A stretch of DNA of 64,000 nt. Source: CATOSP01 sp965216155 (GTDB taxonomy: Bacteria > Chloroflexota > Dehalococcoidia > Lucifugimonadales > UBA3495). The notes beneath the pieces were generated by a model. It made no database searches. It was not told the DNA's origin and saw nothing but the letters and a program-made list of their open reading frames with translations. Below are positions 18,238 to 25,757 of the stretch, one piece after another; within the stretch, counting starts at the first letter, position 1, and every line of letters starts with the position of its first letter. The stretch lies in assembly GCA_965216155.1 (NCBI GenBank), contig CBDCFD010000007.1:1054001-1118000 (forward strand), written 5' to 3'. The position numbers and the translations under genes were made by a program.

Positions 18238-18800
18238 CATCGGGATTGCTCCGTAACTGTTCAGACTTGGTGAGGCGAATATGCTAATCTTCTCGTTGAG
18301 CGGAAAACGCTGGCGTCCGGGGCGCGATTGTGGCATAAGAGAACTATGGAAACGGAAGTGGACTTGAACCAGGCGAGCCGGGAGACGCTGCTGGAGATTA
18401 TCGCGGAACTGCGCCAGCGGGTCGAGAGTCTGGAGGCCCGGCTGTCCGGCGGCGGCGGGCCGGGGGCCAGGATGCCGGGGCACAAACCGGCCGCCAGGCG
18501 CAAGGAGGCGGCGGAGGAAGAAAAGAAGCCCCGCAGGAAGCGTCCCCACGGCTTTGCCCGGCCGCGGATGGAACCCGCAGCGCAAGTGACCCACGCCCCG
18601 GAGTTTTGCCCCGAATGCCATACTACCCTGAGCGGGGGTTGGGCGCAGCGGACCCGGGAGGTCATCGAACTTCCGGCGTCTCCTGCCGAAGTTACAGAGC
18701 ATGTCTTCATAGCCCGGACGTGTCCGCTGTGCCGGAAACGGCGGTTGCCCCAGGACCCTCTGAAAGGTCTGGCCGCGGGCCGTCAACGCCTGGGAGCCAA

Positions 18801-18827
18801 CCCCGTATCCAGTACGGGGCAGGCTCT
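18801..18827 (+). repeat. Short palindromic element, copy A (in frame)
   Basis: CCCCGTA (18801-18807) and TACGGGG (18813-18819) form a 7-bp stem with loop TCCAG, followed by CAGGCTCT. It inserts about nine residues (PVSSTGQAL) into the IS66 transposase between ANL-like and VSL-like sequence. The corresponding segment is absent from copy 1 of the IS. Confidence 0.75.
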
Positions 18828-19069
18828 GGTGAGTCTGATCGCGACCCTGCGGGAAGAGGGACGGCTGCCCATAAGGACAATCCAATGGTATCTGCGAACG
18901 TTTCATCAGTTGAAACTGAGCGTTGGGGCCATCGTCCGGGCCGTCCACCAAGTTGCCCGGCAGGGAGGGCCGGAAGTGGGCGAGGTCCTGGAGTGCATCC
19001 GGTCCAGCCCGGTGGTCCACGCCGATGAGACGGGTTGGCGGGAGAACGGGAGAAACGGCTACGTTTGGA

Positions 19070-19095
19070 CCCCCGGTCCGGGCCGGGGGCAGGCT
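19070..19095 (+). repeat. Short palindromic element, copy B (frameshifting variant)
   Basis: CCCCCGG (19070-19076) and CCGGGGG (19083-19089) form a 7-bp stem with loop TCCGGG, followed by CAGGCTT. This is the same layout as the element at 18801 although the stem sequence differs. Removing about 25 nt here restores the transposase frame and yields a join matching the NGYLWSFSNP region of copy 1. Confidence 0.6.
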
Positions 19096-19495
19096 TTTCA
19101 GCACTCCCACGGAGCGGTTCTTCCTGCGCCGGGGCCGGGGCAAGGAGGTGGTGGACGAGGTCCTGGGCGAGTCCTTCGGCGGGATTCTGGTGAGCGATTT
19201 CTACGCCTCCTACGATCACTACCCCGGATTGAAACAGAGGTGTTGGGCCCATCTGCTGCGGGACATCCACAAGCTGAAGGTCTTGTACCCGGAAGACGGC
19301 AGGCTGACCTAGTGGGCATTGGGGGTGCAACGGCTTTACGCCAAGGCCAGGGCTTGGGCATCGGCCGGAGGGCGTCCGCCGTCCCGGGGGCAACTGGCGC
19401 TGGAAGAGCGGCTGCTGGCGCTGTGCCGTCCATTCATGGAAGACCCATTGGCGGTGCAAGCCAAGCTCTGCCGGCGGATTGAGCGTCACATCAAG

Positions 19496-19522
19496 AGCCT
19501 GCCCCGTACTTGATACGGGGAA
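19496..19522 (-). repeat. Short palindromic element, copy C (reverse orientation)
   Basis: CCCCGTA (19502-19508) and TACGGGG (19514-19520) with loop CTTGA, preceded by AGCCTG. It is the reverse complement arrangement of copy A including the flanking CAGGCT. It introduces an in-frame TGA into the IS66 transposase just before the NNAAERS motif. Confidence 0.75.
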
Positions 19523-19832
19523 TTGTTTGTCTTCGTGTCTCACCCGGAGACGCCTTCGGACAATAACGCTGCGGAACGCAGTCTTCGCCACCTGGTGGTC
19601 AGCCGGAAAATCAGCGGCGGGACCCGTTCGGATGAGGGAACCGGTAGCAAAATGACCTTGGCGTCCCTCTTCGGCACCTGGCGGGCCAGGGGCCTAAACC
19701 CCTTCCTGGAAACCCGCAGGTTGCTCATTTCCCCTCAAGTCTGAACACTTACATTGCTCCAACGTAAGGTTCCACCGAAAAGTCGATGTCTGCGCGTTGT
19801 GGCGGACAATACTCGCCAGTTCAGGGAGTCGA

Positions 19833-20039
19833 TCAACCCATCGCCCACGGATTGATGACTTCGATACCGCATCTTTGGATAGCCGTTCTGAGGTTCTTGA
19901 CCGAAGGAATTTCCTGGTCCAGTGCCGCTCGCAGGATCTCACGGGCCTCTTGCTCCATGGAGCGGCCATTCTCTGCGGCTCGCACCCGCAGGCGCCGCCG
20001 GATGTCTTCATCCAGATTACGCACGGTAATGCCCGCCAT
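19833..20039 (-). CDS. Ribbon-helix-helix antitoxin-like protein (FitA/VapB type), orphan
   Basis: 68 residues starting at ATG 20039. MAGITVRNLDEDIRRRLRVR gives the ribbon-helix-helix N-terminus, and AAENGRSMEQEAREILRAAL is characteristic of FitA-like antitoxins. These proteins bind operator DNA and neutralise a PIN-domain toxin. The toxin gene would be expected immediately downstream, but only 80 nt separate the stop from the target duplication of IS66 copy 2, and no PIN-domain sequence is seen on either side. It may be a solitary regulator or a remnant. Confidence 0.8.
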   Translation of the reverse strand: MAGITVRNLDEDIRRRLRVRAAENGRSMEQEAREILRAALDQEIPSVKNLRTAIQRCGIEVINPWAMG

Positions 20040-20184
20040 CTCACACCTCCAGGTTGGTGTCACCCCATTATATGTTGATTGCACCGCGATCAGAATAGTA
20101 CATGCCGTCAAGCCTCTGCTTGATCGAAGGGCCGCCTACATTCAATCCCTTCAATCCCCGGGTTGACTTGCCAAGCGGTCACCG

Positions 20185-22326
20185 TCAGGAACATGGCGGA
20201 ATCTCCACCAGAGTATTCACGGGCCGGCGCAAGGCGCCATCGGCGCACATTACCCACGTTTCCCATTTCCCATTCCGGTTGGTGTCCCATACGATCTCCT
20301 TTCCGTCACGAGACCAAGCCGGGGATCTGTCATCAGCCGGGTTATTGGTCAACGGCTCCTGGTTGACGCCCTCTCGGTCCATCACGAATATTTCCCAATT
20401 GCCTGTTCGATCGCTGGCGAAGACCACTCTTCTCCAATCGGGAGACCAGGCGGGATCGATGTCGCCGTCATCGTTGTCGGTCAGTCTTTCCCAGGTAGAC
20501 TCACTCACATCCACGACGTATATCTCGAGGTCCCCATCCCCATCCCGCTTAGAGGCAACCAGCCTCTCCCCGTTTGGGTTGGTTGACACCGGGGTAGGGA
20601 TGGGCGTCGGGGCGCGTGTGGCCGTTGGGGCGGGCGTTGGGACGCGCGTGGCTGTTGGGGTGGGCATGGCCGTTGGGATGGGCGTTGCGGTGGACCGGGA
20701 TTTACTCCTTTTGGTGGGTCTGGGAGTGGCTGTACGCTTGGGAGCCGGGGTCGCCGTCACGGTTGGAGAGGGCGTGGAATCGGCGGCGACGGTTTGGGTA
20801 GGCGACGGCAACTGACGTTCTATCTCCAGGTCCAGATAGCGGTCCGCCACCAACCCCACGGTACCAAATCCACCCGTCTGGCTGTCCACGCCTCCCCAGG
20901 AGACTCTGAATCCTGCCTTTGGGCTGGCCACAATGGTAACTTCCGTCCCGACGAGGTACTTACCGTCATATCCGGGCCCTTTGCTCAGGCTGACCGTCCC
21001 GTCGTCAAGCGACACCAATATGTGGCGGGGCGGAACTGGTACGCCATTTATGAACAGCCTGTAGCGCGGTATGGGAGTGGCTGTAGGCGAGGGTACCGGC
21101 GCCGGTGTTGGCGGCGCTACCGTCACCAACCTGGTCTCTTCGTGGGCTGGGACGGTGGGCGTCCAAACGCGGACCCGGTGTTCACCCGGCGAGACTTTCC
21201 GAAACACGTGCTCCTGGTATTCTTCTGAGATATAGGTCTCGGGTGTTTCCATCCCGTTTAAGGACACTCTGGGGACTGCGGGTCCCGAAACGTTTACAAT
21301 GACGCGTACCGTGCTCCCAAAGACCTCTGTCTTATTCAGCTTCCAAGCCTTAGCCGGCATCGGTTCGGGCCGTGGTACCGGCGAAGCGATTGGGACCAAA
21401 ACCGGGACCATCGCCGGAGGGGCAGATGGGCTGGGTGCGGGCGCCTCCGCCGGGGTTGCCATCATTTCGCGTGTAGGCGTGGGAGTTTTCTCCGCACCCG
21501 TTGCGGAGGCGGCTGTCGGCGCTAGGTCCAACGAGAACGCGCCGGTTGATTCCAGCCCCAGCGAAGGGGGGCGAGACATCGTTGAATGGTCTCGTGGTTC
21601 CGGCGGTACTTCGGTATTCTTGTCTCGGCTCTTATTAGCAGGCTCTTGCGATGGTCTGGCGCGAGTATGCGGCGGGATATCCAGGAGAACCGCTGCCGGC
21701 GCCTGCTCCGGGGTTGATATCGTGAGCGCGAATATGCTTAAGGAACCGGTTAGTGCCTGGGCTGTTGCGGCCTTAAGGTCCACCGTGGTAGGTATCGGTT
21801 CCCATGTGCGGTCGCCCTCGCTGATATGGTAGATCTTGATTCGGGCTGGATTGGTGACCGCGATTGCCAGTTCCTCACCGTTTAGACTCACAGTGAGGAG
21901 CACCGGTTTCAGTAATTCAAGCGTGCCGTATTGTTCCGGGCCATTCCCGGCGAGTGATAGATCGAATACTTTGCCAGTTGGTATGACTCCCGGTGGAGCG
22001 GGCGCGATATTCATCGGAGACACCCTCCGATAAGTCAATTCGCCGTCGCTGGCCACCGACCCGGGAGCCACGTCTATTCTGACCACGCCGTGGGGAGAGG
22101 AAAGCTGCGCTCCTTGCCCTGGTGTTACCGCAACCATCGACGTATGCGCCGGGGGAAGTCCGGGTGTGTGGGCGTTTGAGATTGGGCCTGATATCGCCAA
22201 CCAAATCAAGGCGGCTGCCACGACTGAGGCCGACCCCGCCAACAAAATCGCCGGGATGGTAAACAGGCTCCTGCTTGACGGGCCAACCGGGAAGCACCCT
22301 TCACTCTCCTCGGCGCTATTCACCAT
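20185..22326 (-). CDS. Membrane-anchored TolB/PD40-type beta-propeller protein
   Basis: 713 residues. A transmembrane segment near residues 24-50 (PAILLAGSASVVAAALIWLA) is followed by a ZU5-like beta domain (SSPHGVVRIDVAPGSV). A Pro/Thr/Ala-rich spacer follows, then two Ig-like or PEGA-like units (RYRLFINGVPV; FRVSWGGVDSQTGG). C-terminal propeller blades have the PD40 pattern (GDIDPAWSPDWRRVVFASDR). It appears to be a paralogue of the next gene upstream. The start is uncertain: the frame is open further 5' to TGA at 22455-22453, and ATG 22485 beyond it lies well placed after the upstream gene. Probably envelope-associated; function unknown. Confidence 0.78.
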   Translation of the reverse strand: MVNSAEESEGCFPVGPSSRSLFTIPAILLAGSASVVAAALIWLAISGPISNAHTPGLPPAHTSMVAVTPGQGAQLSSPHGVVRIDVAPGSVASDGELTYRRVSPMNIAPAPPGVIPTGKVFDLSLAGNGPEQYGTLELLKPVLLTVSLNGEELAIAVTNPARIKIYHISEGDRTWEPIPTTVDLKAATAQALTGSLSIFALTISTPEQAPAAVLLDIPPHTRARPSQEPANKSRDKNTEVPPEPRDHSTMSRPPSLGLESTGAFSLDLAPTAASATGAEKTPTPTREMMATPAEAPAPSPSAPPAMVPVLVPIASPVPRPEPMPAKAWKLNKTEVFGSTVRVIVNVSGPAVPRVSLNGMETPETYISEEYQEHVFRKVSPGEHRVRVWTPTVPAHEETRLVTVAPPTPAPVPSPTATPIPRYRLFINGVPVPPRHILVSLDDGTVSLSKGPGYDGKYLVGTEVTIVASPKAGFRVSWGGVDSQTGGFGTVGLVADRYLDLEIERQLPSPTQTVAADSTPSPTVTATPAPKRTATPRPTKRSKSRSTATPIPTAMPTPTATRVPTPAPTATRAPTPIPTPVSTNPNGERLVASKRDGDGDLEIYVVDVSESTWERLTDNDDGDIDPAWSPDWRRVVFASDRTGNWEIFVMDREGVNQEPLTNNPADDRSPAWSRDGKEIVWDTNRNGKWETWVMCADGALRRPVNTLVEIPPCS

Positions 22327-22492
22327 CCAGGTTGTCTTTTGGTTGCCGGGGCGCCCGTGGTCAGGTCCCCGGTGGTCATGGACGTATCTGACCGCCAGGT
22401 ACTCGGCCTGCTCTTGAGAGATGGTCTCATCAACCTGTTCTTCCTCACTAAGTCACTCATCACGATTATTGAAAAGCCTGTCCATTTCCGTT

Positions 22493-25234
22493 TTAAGGCT
22501 TCCAGTCCGGGTCCGTGTCTGCGCCCGGATCGTTAGTCAACCGGACATGGTTGGACCCAATCGCATCCATGATGTAGAGTTCTTGATTCCCGTCCTTGTC
22601 GGAGGTGTAGACAAGGTTCGCTCCATCCGGCGACCAGGAAGGAGACCAGGCGCGGCGCTCCGGAGTCAATAACGTAAGCCCTGACCCATCCGCTCGGACC
22701 GCGGATATTCGAGAGTCTTGGCCATCTCCAGTAGTAATTGCTAGCCTCGCACCATCCGGCGACCAATCCGGTTCTCTGGCGGTGATATCTTTAGTAAGCT
22801 GGGTGGATACCCCCCACTTTCCAACGTCCATCGTGTGTATATCGTAGCCGTTCCCATTGGGCCGGCTGAACGCAATTTTAGCCCCGTCAGACGACCAATC
22901 AGGGTTCGTCTCATCATCTGATGGAGACCTGGATATGTTCATCTTTCTGGCTCCGTCCGGGAACATGGCGTAGATTTCGCGCTGGACATCCCGATTAGAT
23001 TCGAACGCAATCTCGCCGCCGTTAGAAGACCAGGCGGGGTGAAGGTCGTCAGCCAGATTACTAGTTAGGCGGATCACGTCGCTGCCCGCTTTGTTCATCA
23101 CGTAGACTTCCCAGTTGCCATCCCGCCGGCTGTCGAATGCAATCTTGGCGCCGTCCGGGGACCAGGCCGGATGCCGGTCGTCGGCAGTGTTTTCTGTCAG
23201 ACGCTGCAGATTGGACCCATCCGCATCCATGACGTAAATCTCGAAGTCGCCGTCCCTGTTGGACGCGAACACTATCTTTCCTGCTGGCGCCGGCGTGGGC
23301 TCAGGTGTGGGTTGAGGTGTAGGCACCGGTGTAGGCTGAGGCGTGGGCACCGGCGTGGGCACCGGCGTGGGCTCAGGTGTGGGTTGAGGTGTAGGCACCG
23401 GTGTGGGCACAGGAGTGGGTTGAGGTGTGGGCACAGGAGTGGGTTGAGGTGTAGGCACCGGTGTGGGCTCAGGTGTGGGTTGAGGTGTGGGGACCCGCGC
23501 GGGTTGAGGAACCGGGAGCGGGACGTGTCTCGTGACAGACACACGGTTTGGGAACACCTTGATGACAGGGGTTGGTGGCGGGGGTCCGATCTTGACGGAC
23601 ACAAACCTGTCAGCCACCATCTGGACTTTTCCGATGAGCCCATCATGGTTATCGACCCCGCCCCAGGACAACGGCCATCCGGACCTGGGGCTCACCAACA
23701 CCACGACTCTCTCCCCCTTGGCGTACCGCCCGTCCGGAGCAGGCGCCTGGCTCAGTGTAACTTGTCCGTCTGCGATGAAGACCAACAAGTTTTGAGCGGG
23801 TACCTGGACCTGGTTGATGAATAGCCGGTACCTGGGTTGAGGCGTCCGGGCCGGCCTGGCCGTAGAGGTTGGCGGATACGGAGGCGTTGGTGTGGGCGCG
23901 TATACTTGGATGCTCCGGACCCTCTCGTACTGGGCCACACCGGGCGTCCATATTCTCACCCTGCGGACCCCCGGAGATACGCCTCGAAACACGTGCATTT
24001 GATACGGAATTACAGTCTTGATCTCCTCAGTTTCCAATCCGTCCAGTGAGACCGCGACCAGTCCCGGACCCAGCAACTTCAGGTATACCCTAACCACATT
24101 TCCTCTTGCCTGGACCTCCTCCAGCGCCCAGTCCTGCGACGGGACAGGCGTGGGTGATGGCGGCGGCGTGGCGGTTAGAGGCTCATTGCGCTGCACAATC
24201 AAAGGTAGAGCGGTTGGTGTGGGGGAAGGCGCTGGTTTGAACCTGGCCGGCGCGAGAATCTCCGGATCGAGGGTTATCACTGAAGGGTGTTCTTTTGTGG
24301 GCGCGGTAACGAGTCTGTCCTCTCCCGCCGACACACCGGGAGGGTGAGGGTTGGGGCCTATAGGCTCGATTGAGGCCCGAGGGTTTGAGGTGGGGAGTTG
24401 CGCCGCGTCCTCGACGGCAGGAGCCCTGAGCCAAGGAGACCCCGGGGCGGTGTAGGCAAGGTCATTATCGATTTCCGCCGTTTGGGCGGTAAGTGCCCTT
24501 GATGACTCTGGAGGACTGGCTTGGACTCTTAACGGCCACTGAATCGCCAACGCAAATGTGCCCAGGCTCTCGATTTGCGCCTGGACTTTATTGGAGGCAA
24601 AATCCACGTCCGTCCAGATTGGCCGCCAATGGCCGGTTAGGGCGTCAAGGTGATGTACTACGACCCTGGACTCGTCGTAATCTGCAAAAGCGAACTCTTC
24701 GGCGCTCAAAGAGACTGTCAATACGCCAGGCTTTAGCAGCGAGATTATGCCGCCGTTCGGCCCTTCATCCGAAGAGAGAGACAGATCGAACACTTTGGCC
24801 GTCGCTACGAAGCCAAGCGGTAGGTCCCGGATGCCCCAGGCTGAAACTCCCTTGTAGGTAAGGATGCTTTCTACGACCACCGATTGCGGCTCGACGTACA
24901 GGCTGACATCGCTGGTGGGAGAGTTGAGCCGGACGCCAGCGTCCGGCTCTATCCCGGCGGAGGAAATGTCCAGCGTCACGTGTGGGGGTTGGGCCGGGGC
25001 GGTGGTCCACGTGCCCGGCAGCCCTGCTAGCGCGAATCCGGCCAGACTCATCGCGGCGACGGACCCAAGCCCCACGAGTGCGAGTGTCCGTCCATCCATA
25101 CCACGACCCTTGGAGCTCTGAACGTAGTCCGACGCCGGGACCCGGGCCTCTTCCAGGGTTACCCTTCCATGGTCTTGGCCTGGGCTACCTGGATTATTTT
25201 GTCCCTTTGCCGAATTTTCCGCTATTCTGCCCAT
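22493..25234 (-). CDS. Membrane-anchored beta-propeller protein with Pro-Thr repeat stalk
   Basis: 913 residues. A transmembrane helix near 50-70 (LALVGLGSVAAMSLAGFALAG) is followed by a ZU5-like domain and an Ig-like region with RYRLFINQVQVPAQN. A stalk of tandem PTPQPTPVPTP/PTPEPTP units is encoded at about 23281-23505. At least six PD40/TolB propeller repeats follow (for example RHPAWSPDGAKIAFDSRRDG). The architecture parallels the downstream 713-residue protein, so the pair looks like a local duplication. It is likely a cell-surface protein exposing a propeller; ligand unknown. Confidence 0.82.
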   Translation of the reverse strand: MGRIAENSAKGQNNPGSPGQDHGRVTLEEARVPASDYVQSSKGRGMDGRTLALVGLGSVAAMSLAGFALAGLPGTWTTAPAQPPHVTLDISSAGIEPDAGVRLNSPTSDVSLYVEPQSVVVESILTYKGVSAWGIRDLPLGFVATAKVFDLSLSSDEGPNGGIISLLKPGVLTVSLSAEEFAFADYDESRVVVHHLDALTGHWRPIWTDVDFASNKVQAQIESLGTFALAIQWPLRVQASPPESSRALTAQTAEIDNDLAYTAPGSPWLRAPAVEDAAQLPTSNPRASIEPIGPNPHPPGVSAGEDRLVTAPTKEHPSVITLDPEILAPARFKPAPSPTPTALPLIVQRNEPLTATPPPSPTPVPSQDWALEEVQARGNVVRVYLKLLGPGLVAVSLDGLETEEIKTVIPYQMHVFRGVSPGVRRVRIWTPGVAQYERVRSIQVYAPTPTPPYPPTSTARPARTPQPRYRLFINQVQVPAQNLLVFIADGQVTLSQAPAPDGRYAKGERVVVLVSPRSGWPLSWGGVDNHDGLIGKVQMVADRFVSVKIGPPPPTPVIKVFPNRVSVTRHVPLPVPQPARVPTPQPTPEPTPVPTPQPTPVPTPQPTPVPTPVPTPQPTPEPTPVPTPVPTPQPTPVPTPQPTPEPTPAPAGKIVFASNRDGDFEIYVMDADGSNLQRLTENTADDRHPAWSPDGAKIAFDSRRDGNWEVYVMNKAGSDVIRLTSNLADDLHPAWSSNGGEIAFESNRDVQREIYAMFPDGARKMNISRSPSDDETNPDWSSDGAKIAFSRPNGNGYDIHTMDVGKWGVSTQLTKDITAREPDWSPDGARLAITTGDGQDSRISAVRADGSGLTLLTPERRAWSPSWSPDGANLVYTSDKDGNQELYIMDAIGSNHVRLTNDPGADTDPDWKP
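23281..23505 (-). repeat. Coding tandem repeat (PTPxPTP units)
   Basis: The DNA consists of imperfect units such as GGTGTAGGCACCGGTGTGGG in multiples of 6, 12 or 18 bp. They encode Pro-Thr-Pro-(Gln/Glu/Val)-Pro stalk repeats. Near-identical unit sequences suggest recent slippage or unequal exchange. Confidence 0.85.
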
Positions 25235-25757
25235 AAATCCACGAACGTCCCTTCGAACATGGACCGGTGCAGGGCCGGAGTTGAGCCGCCAATGGCAAAA
25301 GATCGGAATTATTAAAGAGACCGATAATGGTCAAGTCGAGGGTTGCCAACCGCACCGAGCCGCCCCAACGCTGGAAACAGGCCGGTCCTGTCTCCGCGTC
25401 ACTTCTCAAGGGTCCAACGAATCAGAATACGATAGCCAGATTAGCCTGTAAGCTACCCGATTCGGGTATCAACGGAACATACCGGTCTACATAAGATTTG
25501 AGCCACCGCGATAGTGAGCCCGTACGCATCACGTTGTCATTGATCGATTCACGAAAACATTCCTATCACAAGTTTGAGGTTTAGGTCAAATTTGTCAGGA
25601 AGTAGCCCCGAGTGTCCTTTGAGGTTTAGGTCAAATTTGAATTTCCAACGCTGGATCCACGGCGTTGGGCCGGACAAGATAGACTCACGATGGTATCGCG
25701 TATGTTAGAATGAAGCCCAGCGCGATCTCGGCGCCAGCATGAGTGGAGGAACACCGG
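25235..25757. other. Intergenic region between the propeller gene and metG, with a 22-bp direct repeat
   Basis: No convincing ORF. An exact 22-bp repeat, TTTGAGGTTTAGGTCAAATT plus TG, occurs at 25573-25594 and 25618-25639 (period 45 bp). Each unit contains a TTTGAggtttaggTCAAA inverted pair. For the minus-strand propeller gene, TTGACC (25334-25329) and AATAAT (25313-25308) form a possible promoter with a short 15-nt spacer. GGAGG at 25745-25749 is the ribosome site for metG. Confidence 0.5.

Larger units (their letters stand above)
18346..19744 (+). pseudogene. IS66 transposase (TnpC) broken by a frameshift and stop codons
   Basis: The reading frame starts at ATG 18346 (METEVDLNQASRETLLEI) with a coiled coil, a zinc-finger motif (CPEC and CPLC pairs) and VVHADETGWRENGRNGYVW. 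Near 19070-19095 a 25-nt insertion shifts the frame. The catalytic region then continues in the next frame (VSDFYASYDHY, CWAHLLRDIHKL). A TAG at 19311-19313 and a TGA at 19511-19513 follow. The end resumes as SDNNAAERSLRHLV and KISGGTRSDEG. Three palindromic insertions account for the frameshift, the TGA and an in-frame PVSSTGQAL segment. Confidence 0.9.
18253..19752 (+). mobile_element. IS66-family insertion sequence, copy 2, with perfect 8-bp target duplication
   Basis: A 1500-bp element with inverted repeats GTAACTGTTCAGACTTG (left) and CAAGTCTGAACACTTAC (right, one mismatch). It is flanked by an exact direct repeat ATTGCTCC at 18245-18252 and 19753-19760. The ends match copy 1 at 6613-8042. 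The single transposase gene is broken. The element sits between the ilv promoter and the region carrying the orphan antitoxin, and it separated what used to be one intergenic or coding stretch. Confidence 0.95.

Noticed and set aside
18707..19591. Long minus-strand ORFs across IS66 copy 2
   Set aside because: They are antisense to the degraded transposase; the inverted repeats, target duplication and DDE motifs identify the plus strand as coding.
22453..22455. In-frame TGA at the 5' end of the 713-residue propeller gene as a third selenocysteine codon
   Set aside because: The context is RDE-TGA-LSEEE, with no redox motif or Cys homologue, and no hairpin was recognised at SECIS distance. A nonsense lesion or simply an internal start explains it better.
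23281..23505. CRISPR-like array of short repeats
   Set aside because: The units are 6-18 bp multiples in frame with a Pro-Thr-rich stalk of a surface protein. There are no unique spacers and no cas genes.
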